A DNA stretch of 34,384 bases from NCBI GenBank assembly GCA_937916485.1, contig CALFSV010000352.1, positions 1 through 34,384 on the forward strand, written 5' to 3'. This DNA comes from an uncultured Paracoccaceae bacterium (GTDB lineage Bacteria > Pseudomonadota > Alphaproteobacteria > Rhodobacterales > Rhodobacteraceae). The notes under the pieces are model-generated. The model saw nothing but the letters and a program-made list of their open reading frames with translations. It was not told the origin of the DNA and made no database searches. The position numbers were made by a program, and so were the translations under genes. Shown here one piece after another: positions 22,151 to 29,490 of this stretch (its first letter is position 1; each line of letters opens with the position of its first letter).

Positions 22151-24253
22151 TCAGTTCTGCGAAAGGCTTTGCGCCAGCCGCATGAGTTGGACCGCCTCGT
22201 TGCGGTAGCCAAAGGGGTCTTCGCCCCGGTTGGCTGTTGCCAGCGCAATGGCCTCGTCCCAGCCCCAGTCACCCAGATAGCTTTCGTCGCGCAACAGCTG
22301 GCCGAAACCCGCCATGGCGATGGCGAAGCCAGCTTCACTTCCGGCCTCGGTTGCCACTCCTGTAAGGGGCGCATCGGGCAGGATTGGCGTTTCCAACAGC
22401 TGGCTGTCCTCTTCACCCGGTGCTTTCCAGCGCAGGCGCAGAAAGCCGACCTCGTCGCTTTGGTCCACCTCGGCGGCAGGTGCGCCATGGCGCAGGGGAT
22501 CGCTGAGTTGGGCAGGGCTGCCCACTGGCGTGATCTCGTAGATCGCTGTGACCGAATGGCCTGCCCCCAGTTCACCGGCATCGACCCGGTCGTTGTTGAA
22601 ATCCTCGCGGCGCAGGGCCCGCGTCTCATAGCCGATCAGCCGGTATTCGGCGACAACGGCGGGGTTGAACTCGACCTGCACCTTCACATCGCCCGCAATG
22701 GGAAAGAGGGCGCCGGTCAGCTGATCCACCAGCACTTTCTGGGCCTCGTTTAGCGTGTCTATATAGGCGGCGATCCCGTTTCCGTTTTGGGCAAGGGTCT
22801 GCATCGTGGCATCGTCCAGGTTGCCCCGGCCAAAGCCTAGAACACTCAGGTAGGTGCCGCTGTCACGCTTGTCGGCGATGTAGTCCGTCAAGGCGTCGAT
22901 GCCCGACAGTCCCACGTTAAAGTCGCCGTCCGTGGCCAGCAGGATGCGGTTCACCTCGCCGTCGCCTGCCATGCTCGCGGCGACAGCATAGGCCTGCTCC
23001 AACCCGCCCTGGCCGTTTGTCGCGCCGCCTGCGCCCAGCGACTGGATGGCGGACAGGATGGCGCTGCGGTTGCTGGCAGGCGTTGCGTCAAGAACCTGGC
23101 CTGCGCTGCCGGCATATTCGACGATGGCGACCTCATCCTCGGGGCGCAATTCATCCAGCATCAGGCGAAACGATTGCTTGAGGAGGGGCAGCTTGGTCGG
23201 GTCATTCATCGACCCGGAGGTGTCGATCAGAAAGACAAGGTTCAGCGGGGGCCGGTCCGTGATGGCCGGAAGCTCGCCTTGCAGACCGATATGAACCAGC
23301 CTTGTATCGGCATTCCAGGGGGTGTCGATCACCGAGACTGAGGGCCGGAACGGGCCTTCACCCGGGGCAGGGGCGGGGTAGGCATAGGGGAAGTAGTTGA
23401 TCATCTCTTCCACCCGGACTGCATCGCGTGGCGGCAACTCCCCACGGTTCAGCGACTGGCGGACGATGGCATAGGAGGCCGTGTCGACATCGATAGAGAA
23501 TGTGGACACAGGCTCTTGTGTCGTGATCCGCACCGGGTTGGCTTCGGCGGTGGCGAAGGCCTCTGTATCCATCTCTGGCATGACGGCAACATCGGGGGTG
23601 TTGATGATCCGGCCAGTAGCATTCGGCTGGATAAGGCCCGGCTGCGGTCTGGCCATGGGCATAGGCGATGGCTCCGCGGCGGTGGCCCCAAATCCGGGTT
23701 CGGCAAGGATCATGGGCGGGGTTGCAATCTCGGCCCGGCCAAAGGTCTCGGCCTCTTGCATCGGCGCGGGGGCCATGTCCGCCACGGCCTCCTCGGGTGC
23801 CGCAACGGCGGCAGAGCTGGGGGCAATCGCCAGGTCATCGGCTACGACCTGCTCGTTGGACTGGCTGCGCAGGTCTTGCGGTGGCATCGGCTGAGGGGAA
23901 GGTTCGGGCGCCTCGGCCCGGTATCCGGGCGCCAGCGGGCGCAGCAGGTCCTGGCCCTGCGGTGTAAGGACAAGAAATCCGCAAGCAACGATTGCGGTGG
24001 TGACGGTAAGGCCGCCTTTGGTGGTCAGGGAATTCAGCATGTCTTTCACTCCTTGCAGGACGCCCCGTTTCGGGCGTTCAGGAGTATGACGTGCGGGGGC
24101 TCGCGATCCTTGGAGGGCAGCAAAGTTTTCGCGGGCCAGCGCGATATCGGCCGCCCGACGGCTGGCGTCGGGGGCAGGGGTCGCAGACGTCATGGCTGCC
24201 TTCAGGTCGTCCAGATCAAAGTCGTCGTGTTCGTTTCCAGTGTTGGAGGTCAT
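22151..24253 (-). CDS. Membrane-anchored VWA protein (YfbK-like)
   Basis: This 700-residue protein has an N-terminal cytoplasmic segment of about 90 residues, one membrane helix (GGLTVTTAIVACGFLVLTP), a low-complexity Pro/Ala linker, then the YfbK N-terminal domain (VSTFSIDVDTASYAIVRQSL ... VRVEEMINYFPY). A von Willebrand A domain follows, with a MIDAS site DTSGSMN and the ATDGDFNVG strand, and a C-terminal DUF3520-type region (NPAVVAEYRLIGYETRALRR). GGAGGAGG lies just upstream of the ATG. The start overlaps the stop of the ECF sigma gene by 4 nt. The short cytoplasmic tail ahead of one helix has the architecture of a membrane anti-sigma factor, so it may hold the sigma factor. That role is inference. 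Confidence 0.93.
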   Translation of the reverse strand: MTSNTGNEHDDFDLDDLKAAMTSATPAPDASRRAADIALARENFAALQGSRAPARHTPERPKRGVLQGVKDMLNSLTTKGGLTVTTAIVACGFLVLTPQGQDLLRPLAPGYRAEAPEPSPQPMPPQDLRSQSNEQVVADDLAIAPSSAAVAAPEEAVADMAPAPMQEAETFGRAEIATPPMILAEPGFGATAAEPSPMPMARPQPGLIQPNATGRIINTPDVAVMPEMDTEAFATAEANPVRITTQEPVSTFSIDVDTASYAIVRQSLNRGELPPRDAVRVEEMINYFPYAYPAPAPGEGPFRPSVSVIDTPWNADTRLVHIGLQGELPAITDRPPLNLVFLIDTSGSMNDPTKLPLLKQSFRLMLDELRPEDEVAIVEYAGSAGQVLDATPASNRSAILSAIQSLGAGGATNGQGGLEQAYAVAASMAGDGEVNRILLATDGDFNVGLSGIDALTDYIADKRDSGTYLSVLGFGRGNLDDATMQTLAQNGNGIAAYIDTLNEAQKVLVDQLTGALFPIAGDVKVQVEFNPAVVAEYRLIGYETRALRREDFNNDRVDAGELGAGHSVTAIYEITPVGSPAQLSDPLRHGAPAAEVDQSDEVGFLRLRWKAPGEEDSQLLETPILPDAPLTGVATEAGSEAGFAIAMAGFGQLLRDESYLGDWGWDEAIALATANRGEDPFGYRNEAVQLMRLAQSLSQN

Positions 24254-24792
24254 GTTTCCTCCTCCTTTGCCTTGAGCGCGCGAAGGCGTTTCTTCGCCTC
24301 CGACATGCGCCAACTGATGGTGCCCTCTGATACGCCAAGGATTTCAGCGGCCTCTGCGTGGGTCAGATCGTCCAGGACAAGGGCCAGCGTGTCCCTCAGA
24401 TCCTCGGACAGGCGGGACATGGCGATAGTGAGCCAGTCGTGCTGCTCGCGTGCCTCCGCGATGGCGTCCTGGCGGGCCATTTCCCAATCGCCCCAGCCTT
24501 CAGCGTGTTTCATATAGGTGGCCCTGCGCCGCCGCCTGTCATGAGCTGCATTAACGGCCACCCGGTAAAGCCAGGTCGTCACCCTGCTTTGCGCCCGGTA
24601 GCTTGCCAGTTTGGCGGGCAGGGCGGCGCAAATGTCCTGGGTCAGATCCTCAGCCTCGGCCGGCTGCCCGGTCAGGCGAAAACAAAGGGCAAAGAGGCGA
24701 TCATAGTGACGTTCGAGCAGAAGGCCAAAGGCCTGCCCGTCCCCGCTAGCGGCCGCAAGGGCCAGATCCTCGTCACTGGTTGTCATCCTCAT
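24250..24792 (-). CDS. ECF-type RNA polymerase sigma factor
   Basis: This 180-residue sigma-70-family factor has region 2 (FGLLLERHYDRLFALCFRLTG ... DLTQDICAALPAKLASYR, with the -10-binding helix VTTWLYRVAVNAAHDRRRR) and region 4 (LALVLDDLTHAEAAEILGVS then EGTISWRMSEAKKRL, the -35-binding helix-turn-helix). It lacks regions 1 and 3, as extracytoplasmic-function factors do. A second ATG lies 6 nt downstream at 24786. It is co-translated with the VWA membrane protein. There is no ZAS-type (HxxxCxxC) anti-sigma gene nearby, which leaves the VWA protein as the natural partner. Confidence 0.94.
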   Translation of the reverse strand: MRMTTSDEDLALAAASGDGQAFGLLLERHYDRLFALCFRLTGQPAEAEDLTQDICAALPAKLASYRAQSRVTTWLYRVAVNAAHDRRRRRATYMKHAEGWGDWEMARQDAIAEAREQHDWLTIAMSRLSEDLRDTLALVLDDLTHAEAAEILGVSEGTISWRMSEAKKRLRALKAKEEET

Positions 24793-24955
24793 TTCGATAC
24801 TGAGACGCGGGCCATCCGTCTATCCTTGGCACCTCGCTCTAGGATTCCCAAAAACTTTCCTCTCTTGGGTCCAGATCCCTCACTAGCCCGGCAAAATGAC
24901 GGTTCAATGTCCCGGGCGACTGCCATAAGCTGTCACTCCCGGAACCAAAGGATCC

Positions 24956-26257
24956 ATGCCCATGACCGCCCTTTTCGCTCGCCTTGTCGCCATTATCGGT
25001 GGCGCGATGATCCTCATGCGCCGATGGGGTAAAGATACAGATCCCCCCGCCGTTGGCGACAGCCCGGCGATTCCGAAAGCCGTGCCCCAGGGGATCCCCA
25101 CGCTCAAGATGCCAACGGCCAAAGGCTGGTCCAAAGGCCATACCCCAACGGCCGCCGAAGGGCTGAAGGTCAATGCGTTTGCCGAGGGCCTCAAGCATCC
25201 GCGCTGGATCGAGGTGCTGCCCAATGGTGATGTCTTGACCTCCGAGGCGCTGGGCGTGCCCGGCGGGCGGATCAAGACGCCTTTCGACTATGCCATTTAC
25301 TCGACGATGAAGCGGGCCAAGGCGACAGGCGACAGCCCCAACCGTATTACCCTTCTGCGCGACAAGGACGGCGACGGGGTGGCCGAAGAACGGCATACCT
25401 ATATGGAAGGGCTGCACCACCCCTTTGGCATGGCCCTGAAGGGCGACACCTTTTACGTCGGTGCGACGGATGCCCTGACGGCCTATCCTTATGTGGAGGG
25501 GGCCAACCAGATCACCGCGCCGGGCAACCGGATCGCCGATTTCAAGCCCGGCGGCCACTGGACCCGAAGCCTGCTTCTGAACAAGGACAAGACCAAGCTT
25601 TATGTCGGGGTCGGGTCGGAATCCAATATCGCCGAAAACGGGATGGAGGTCGAACAGGGCCGCGCCGCCATTCATGAGGTGGACCTTGCAACCGGCGCGA
25701 CCCGCATCTTTGCGGGAGGCCTGCGCAACCCCGTCGGCACTGCGTGGGAACCGACGACAGGCGCCCTTTGGACGGTCGTCAATGAACGCGACGGTCTGGG
25801 CGATGAGACCCCGCCTGACTACCTGACCGAAGTTGTCGATGGCGGCTTTTACGGCTGGCCCTATTGCTACTGGGGGCAGACGGTCGATGACCGGGTGCCG
25901 CAGGATGCGGCCCTTGTCGCCACCGCACGCCAGCCCGACTATGCGCTGGGTGGCCATACCGCGTCGCTTGGTCTCTGCTGGATGCCGGCGGGCACCCTTC
26001 CGGGCTTTCCCGATGGGATGGTCATCGGCCAGCACGGATCATGGAACCGGTCGAACCTGAGCGGCTATAAGGTTGCCTTTGTCCCGTTCGAGAATGGCAA
26101 ACCGTCGGGACCGATGCGGACGATCCTGTCAGGCTTCCTCGCTCCGGATGAAAAGGTGTCCTATGGCCGCCCGGTGGGGGTCTGCATTGGACCGGACGGG
26201 TCGCTGCTTGTCGCCGACGACGTGGGCGATGTGATCTGGCGGGTCACCGCCGCCTGA
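24956..26257 (+). CDS. PQQ-dependent sugar/sorbosone dehydrogenase-like protein
   Basis: This 433-residue protein has an N-terminal membrane anchor or signal (ALFARLVAIIGGAMIL) and then a six-bladed beta-propeller of the glucose/sorbosone dehydrogenase family: GLKHPRWIEVLPNGDVLTSE, EGLHHPFGMAL, FAGGLRNPVGTAWEP, GGFYGWPYCYWG, IGQHGSWNRS, and GRPVGVCIGPDGSLLVADD. The family oxidises sugar aldehydes with PQQ in the periplasm. No PQQ synthesis genes are in view, and the substrate is unknown. AAAGGAT precedes the start, and an ATG at 24962 is also possible. It is divergent from the sigma factor across 163 nt. A UUCG-loop hairpin follows at 26282. Confidence 0.88.
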   Translation: MPMTALFARLVAIIGGAMILMRRWGKDTDPPAVGDSPAIPKAVPQGIPTLKMPTAKGWSKGHTPTAAEGLKVNAFAEGLKHPRWIEVLPNGDVLTSEALGVPGGRIKTPFDYAIYSTMKRAKATGDSPNRITLLRDKDGDGVAEERHTYMEGLHHPFGMALKGDTFYVGATDALTAYPYVEGANQITAPGNRIADFKPGGHWTRSLLLNKDKTKLYVGVGSESNIAENGMEVEQGRAAIHEVDLATGATRIFAGGLRNPVGTAWEPTTGALWTVVNERDGLGDETPPDYLTEVVDGGFYGWPYCYWGQTVDDRVPQDAALVATARQPDYALGGHTASLGLCWMPAGTLPGFPDGMVIGQHGSWNRSNLSGYKVAFVPFENGKPSGPMRTILSGFLAPDEKVSYGRPVGVCIGPDGSLLVADDVGDVIWRVTAA

Positions 26258-26281
26258 TCCTTCATAGCGACAGACTGTCTG

Positions 26282-26297
26282 GCCGCCTTCGGGCGGC
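26282..26297. terminator. GCCGCC-UUCG-GGCGGC hairpin
   Basis: A 6-bp GC stem closes a UUCG tetraloop 24 nt after the dehydrogenase stop. A short TTGA follows rather than a T-run, so termination would be weak. It abuts the TTGACT of the arsR promoter. Confidence 0.4.
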
Positions 26298-26330
26298 TTG
26301 ACTCGCAATTTCACTTCATCAATACATGAA
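26298..26330 (+). promoter_or_regulatory. arsR promoter and operator
   Basis: TTGACT (26298-26303) is a good -35 box. A 17-18 bp spacer leads to AATACA/ATACAT at about 26321-26327. An inverted repeat TTCAT-N6-ATGAA (26315-26330) covers the -10 and ends 2 bp before the arsR ATG, a natural site for ArsR self-repression. Transcription would begin at or within a few bases of the ATG (26333), and there is no ribosome site. Confidence 0.55.
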
Positions 26331-26332
26331 AT

Positions 26333-26710
26333 ATGGAATCAATTGTCGCCCTCTCCCGGCTCTCCGCCCTTGCCCATGACAGTCGGCTTGCCGTCTTCCG
26401 CCATCTTGTCCGGGTAGGCCATGACGGTGAGGCGGCGGGTGATATCGCCCGGGCGATGGACCTCGCCCGCAACACCCTTTCAGCCCAGCTCAACGCCCTG
26501 TCGGCGGCAGGGCTTGTCCAAAGTCGGCGCGAGGGTCGGTCGATCATCTATTCGGCCAACTACGACGCAATCGGCGCGCTGATCCTTTATCTGATGGAGG
26601 ATTGTTGCGCCGGCCGCGACGAGGTGCGCCGCCCGATCCTTGAGTCGGTCGCGGCCTCTCTTGTGCGGCCTCCCATTTCCCAAGCCAGCATAGCAGGAGA
26701 AAGACCATGA
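26333..26710 (+). CDS. arsR: ArsR-family metalloid-responsive repressor
   Basis: This 125-residue winged-helix repressor begins exactly as family members do (MESIVALSRLSALAHDSRLA). It has the recognition helix region MDLARNTLSAQLNALSAAGL, the wing SRREGRSIIYSA, and a vicinal cysteine pair in LMEDCCAGR near residue 90. That is where several ArsR proteins bind As(III) or methylarsonite. No Shine-Dalgarno sequence precedes the ATG, which fits a leaderless mRNA. The stop overlaps arsI by 4 nt (ATGA). It probably represses itself and arsI until an arsenical binds. Confidence 0.92.
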   Translation: MESIVALSRLSALAHDSRLAVFRHLVRVGHDGEAAGDIARAMDLARNTLSAQLNALSAAGLVQSRREGRSIIYSANYDAIGALILYLMEDCCAGRDEVRRPILESVAASLVRPPISQASIAGERP

Positions 26711-27165
26711 AACGTTTGCACGTCCATGTTGCCGTCGATGACCTTGCAAAGGCCATCGAATTCTACCAAGGCCTTTTCGATGCCCCCCCGACCCGGAAAG
26801 AGGCCGACTATGCCAAATGGCAGCTCGACGATCCAAGGGTGAACTTTGCCATCAGTCAGAAGGGCACGCCCGCTGGGGTGGAGCATTTGGGCATCGAGGT
26901 CGAGACACCGGAGGAGTTGACCGAGGTCTACGACCGCATGGCCAAGGCCGATGCCCCCGTTCTGCAAGAGGGCAAAACGGTGTGCTGCTACGCCCGGTCG
27001 GAGAAAAGCTGGGTCACCGACCCGGCAGGCGTGTCTTGGGAAGTGTTCCGCACCTTTGGCGGATCTACAGTCTATGGCAGCGGCCCCAGCATGGAACAGA
27101 TCCGGCTGGCCGGAAAGCCAGCCACTGCCGCGCTTGCGACGGGTGCGGCCAAGGCCTGCTGCTGA
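26707..27165 (+). CDS. arsI: ArsI/CadI-type organoarsenical C-As lyase (VOC family)
   Basis: This 152-residue VOC-fold enzyme matches ArsI, an Fe(II)-dependent dioxygenase that breaks the carbon-arsenic bond of trivalent organoarsenicals such as methylarsonite. Candidate metal ligands are His5 or His7 in LHVHVAV, His60 in GVEHLGIEVE, and Glu112 in GVSWEVF. The As-binding cysteine pair is C93-C94 in KTVCCYARSEKSW. The protein ends in KACC, a further thiol pair seen in ArsI tails. It is coupled to arsR, but no arsenate reductase or efflux gene is adjacent. A strong hairpin terminates the operon 18 nt downstream. CadI is the alternative name for the same family. Confidence 0.92.
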   Translation: MKRLHVHVAVDDLAKAIEFYQGLFDAPPTRKEADYAKWQLDDPRVNFAISQKGTPAGVEHLGIEVETPEELTEVYDRMAKADAPVLQEGKTVCCYARSEKSWVTDPAGVSWEVFRTFGGSTVYGSGPSMEQIRLAGKPATAALATGAAKACC

Positions 27166-27182
27166 CGCTAGGGCCAAAACGA

Positions 27183-27208
27183 AAACGGGGGCCAAAAGGC
27201 CCCCGTTT
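27183..27208. terminator. Bidirectional terminator between arsI and the esterase gene
   Basis: An 11-bp perfect stem, AAACGGGGGCC / GGCCCCCGTTT, has an AAAA loop. A-rich sequence precedes and T's follow the GC stem on both strands, so it can end both the plus-strand arsRI transcript and the convergent minus-strand gene ending at 27238. Confidence 0.88.
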
Positions 27209-27237
27209 CCCACCAAACCTCGAACAGAGGTCACTCG

Positions 27238-29397
27238 TTAAAGTTTGCCAAAGCTCCAGAACATTGTCTCACCAGAGCTGTCGTCGACGCCGTCGTTGTC
27301 GGTCATGACCCATGTGGTGCCGTCCGCTTCGATGGCCAGCCCCTCGACCTTGTCCAGAACATAGCCGCCCGTTGAGGTCAGGTCGGCCATCAGGTCACGG
27401 ACAACCTCGCGCGTTACCACCGGAAGCTCGCCGCCCAGCGGGGCAGGGACCATTTCGGACATGGGCACGCGGGTGATCAGCTTGGTCACCGCATTGGCGC
27501 CAATCTGGTTGTCCCGCTCGATCAGGTAGACGTAGTCGCCGTGGGCCACGATCTCGGACAGGCCGACCCAACCGGTTTCGGGATCTGTCTTGGGGTAGCT
27601 GACAGCGCCCCACTCTTCGGTTTCGATGTTGTAAGCGACCAACTTGACAGTGTTGTCCGCGTCATCCGCCCATTCGCGCTGAATGGCGATCCAGAGGGTA
27701 TCGCCCACCAGAGTGATGCCTTCCGAGCCGAAACGGGTCTCGACGGCCAGAAGCTCGGCCGGGAAGGGGATTTCGGCCTCGATCTCGCCGTCGGCGCCGA
27801 CATGGTAGATGGCGTGCGGGATCAACCGGTCGGTCCGGCCTTCCGAGGCGATCCAGAAGCCGCCTTGGCCATCCAGCGCGATGCCTTCCATATCCAGCTT
27901 TTGGGCCGCATAGCCGCCACGCGTAACGAGGGTCGCGTCGGTAATGCGGGCCGGGGTCTGGGTGGCGTCGATGGTAAAGATCGTCGGCTGGTAGCCAAAG
28001 AAGCTGTCATTGACGGCATAAAGCATGCCGGGGTTTGCCGGGTCGGCCACCAGACCGGACATGGCGGCCCAGCCGATCAGCTCATCCGCACCTTCGGACG
28101 TGATGTGAGGATATGTGGCGGGGGCGTCCTGATACTCGTAGATCATGACATGGGCGCGGGCAGCGCCATCTTCGCCAAGGTCGACCTCGTTGGCAGTGAC
28201 CAGCAGGTTCCGCTCGGGGATGGCGATGGCGCCTTCGGGCGACACACCCGAGGGCAGGATCTGGGCAAGGACAGGGGCGGTCGGATCGGTCACGTCCATG
28301 ACGCCAACGGCCGAGGCACGTTCGGCCAGCAGGAACACCATCGGGGTGTCGCCGAAGGTTGCAAATTCCATCCCCTCGGGCTCAACGCCCTTGGCGTCAG
28401 AACGACGGTCAGGATAGTGGCCAACCTGAACAACGGCGTGTTCAAAGGCGGCGCCGGATTCGTAAACCAGCTCGCCGGTCTTGGACATGATCGTCCAGCC
28501 GCGCGACCCGCCGTCCATGTCGCCTTCGTTGGCCATGGCAACGTGCATGTTGTCGATCCACTGAATGCCATCAGGTTCGCGCAGGCGACCGGACTGGCTT
28601 TCGGTGAAGATCATGGCAGCCCGTTCGTCGGTGGCGTCAATGCCCTCAAGATCGACCGAACCGGCCGAGAAGTGCGAGGCAACCGAACCGTCCCGGTTCA
28701 GCACGACGATGTGGTTGTTTTCCTGCATTGTGACGACCGTCTCGCCCAGGGCGTTGATATCAACGAACTCGGGCTCGGGGTCTTCGGGGGCGATCTCGGC
28801 AAGGCCGGTGACATCGGCCATGATCATGCTGTCGCAGTCAAGCGTACCGTCGACGATGTCGATCAGGGCGACGTAGCCGGCGGGCATCTGGGGGACGCGG
28901 CCGTCGCCAAGGTCTTCGTCACGCTCGTTCTCGATGGCGATGGCGATAAAGCTGCCGTCGGGGGCCTTGGCGGTCGAGTCCGGCTGACCGCCCAGGTCGC
29001 AGGACCCGATCTCTGTCATCGAAGGAATGTCGATTGCCTTCACCATGCCGGAAGGGGCGGTGTAGCTTTCGGAGGTGTTCACCCCGACAAAGGCAACATT
29101 GCCGATGATCGATACCGCGGTGGGCTCACCACCCACGCCCATCGTTCCCATGGCGACGGGGCTGGCCGGGTCGGTGATGTCGACCATGCCGATCACGCCC
29201 AGCGGGCTGTCGGTGTAGACGATGGTCATGCCATCGCCGGTGGCCGCAATAATCTCAGCCGAGGATTCGTCGAGCGAGCCATCGTTGTTAGCGGCGACGG
29301 GAAAGCTGGCGATCCGGTTGAAATTCATGTCCTGCGCCATGGCAGAACCGGCAGCCAGTGCGACGATGGACGTCATGCAAAGCAGTTTGGTGGACAT
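27238..29397 (-). CDS. Secreted phytase-like esterase with beta-propeller
   Basis: This 719-residue secreted protein has a signal peptide (about residues 1-21, cut near AMA-QD). The N-terminal half (about 25-400) is a beta-propeller of LVIVD / choice-of-anchor type (VGMVDITDPASPVAMG, QPDSTAKAPDGSFIAIAIEN, MEFATFGDTPMVFLLAERAS, VMDVTDPTAPVLA). The C-terminal half (about 430-719) matches the esterase-like phytase domain (DMEGIALDGQGGFWIASEGR, ETRFGSEGITLVGDTLWIAI, VEGLAIEADGTTWVMTDNDG). It probably acts in the periplasm or outside on phosphoesters. GGAGG lies 5-6 nt before the ATG. A Pho-box-like triple repeat precedes it, fitting induction by phosphate shortage. It follows the MFS gene by 93 nt. 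Confidence 0.9.
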   Translation of the reverse strand: MSTKLLCMTSIVALAAGSAMAQDMNFNRIASFPVAANNDGSLDESSAEIIAATGDGMTIVYTDSPLGVIGMVDITDPASPVAMGTMGVGGEPTAVSIIGNVAFVGVNTSESYTAPSGMVKAIDIPSMTEIGSCDLGGQPDSTAKAPDGSFIAIAIENERDEDLGDGRVPQMPAGYVALIDIVDGTLDCDSMIMADVTGLAEIAPEDPEPEFVDINALGETVVTMQENNHIVVLNRDGSVASHFSAGSVDLEGIDATDERAAMIFTESQSGRLREPDGIQWIDNMHVAMANEGDMDGGSRGWTIMSKTGELVYESGAAFEHAVVQVGHYPDRRSDAKGVEPEGMEFATFGDTPMVFLLAERASAVGVMDVTDPTAPVLAQILPSGVSPEGAIAIPERNLLVTANEVDLGEDGAARAHVMIYEYQDAPATYPHITSEGADELIGWAAMSGLVADPANPGMLYAVNDSFFGYQPTIFTIDATQTPARITDATLVTRGGYAAQKLDMEGIALDGQGGFWIASEGRTDRLIPHAIYHVGADGEIEAEIPFPAELLAVETRFGSEGITLVGDTLWIAIQREWADDADNTVKLVAYNIETEEWGAVSYPKTDPETGWVGLSEIVAHGDYVYLIERDNQIGANAVTKLITRVPMSEMVPAPLGGELPVVTREVVRDLMADLTSTGGYVLDKVEGLAIEADGTTWVMTDNDGVDDSSGETMFWSFGKL

Positions 29398-29441
29398 CTG
29401 TCCCTCCGAAAGGTGAATGTCCCTGCGTCATCGGGTCGTTT

Positions 29442-29470
29442 CGTGACGTCCGCGTAACGATAGGATGACG
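29442..29470 (-). promoter_or_regulatory. Pho-box-like triple heptamer repeat
   Basis: Read on the minus strand, three heptamers CGTCATC, CGTTACG and CGTCACG are spaced exactly 11 bp apart (starts at 29470, 29459 and 29448). PhoB binds direct 7-bp repeats (CTGTCAT-like) spaced by 4 bp, the same geometry. The site lies 44-73 bp upstream of the phytase-like esterase start. The fit with that gene's likely role supports a PhoB site, but there are mismatches to the consensus. Confidence 0.6.
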
Positions 29471-29490
29471 GATGCATGAAATCAGAGGGT

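Noticed and set aside
24793..24955. ECF-type autoregulatory promoter (a GGGAAT-like -35) upstream of the sigma gene
   Set aside because: A GGGAATCC is present on the minus strand, but I could not find a matching -10 at a suitable distance.
24839..26035. 398-codon open frame on the minus strand
   Set aside because: It is antisense to the sorbosone-dehydrogenase-like gene, whose propeller motifs are clear.
27541..29457. 638-codon open frame on the plus strand
   Set aside because: It lies opposite the esterase gene, which has a signal peptide, domains and a ribosome site. The frame has His/Gly/Asp-rich shadow composition and no recognisable family.
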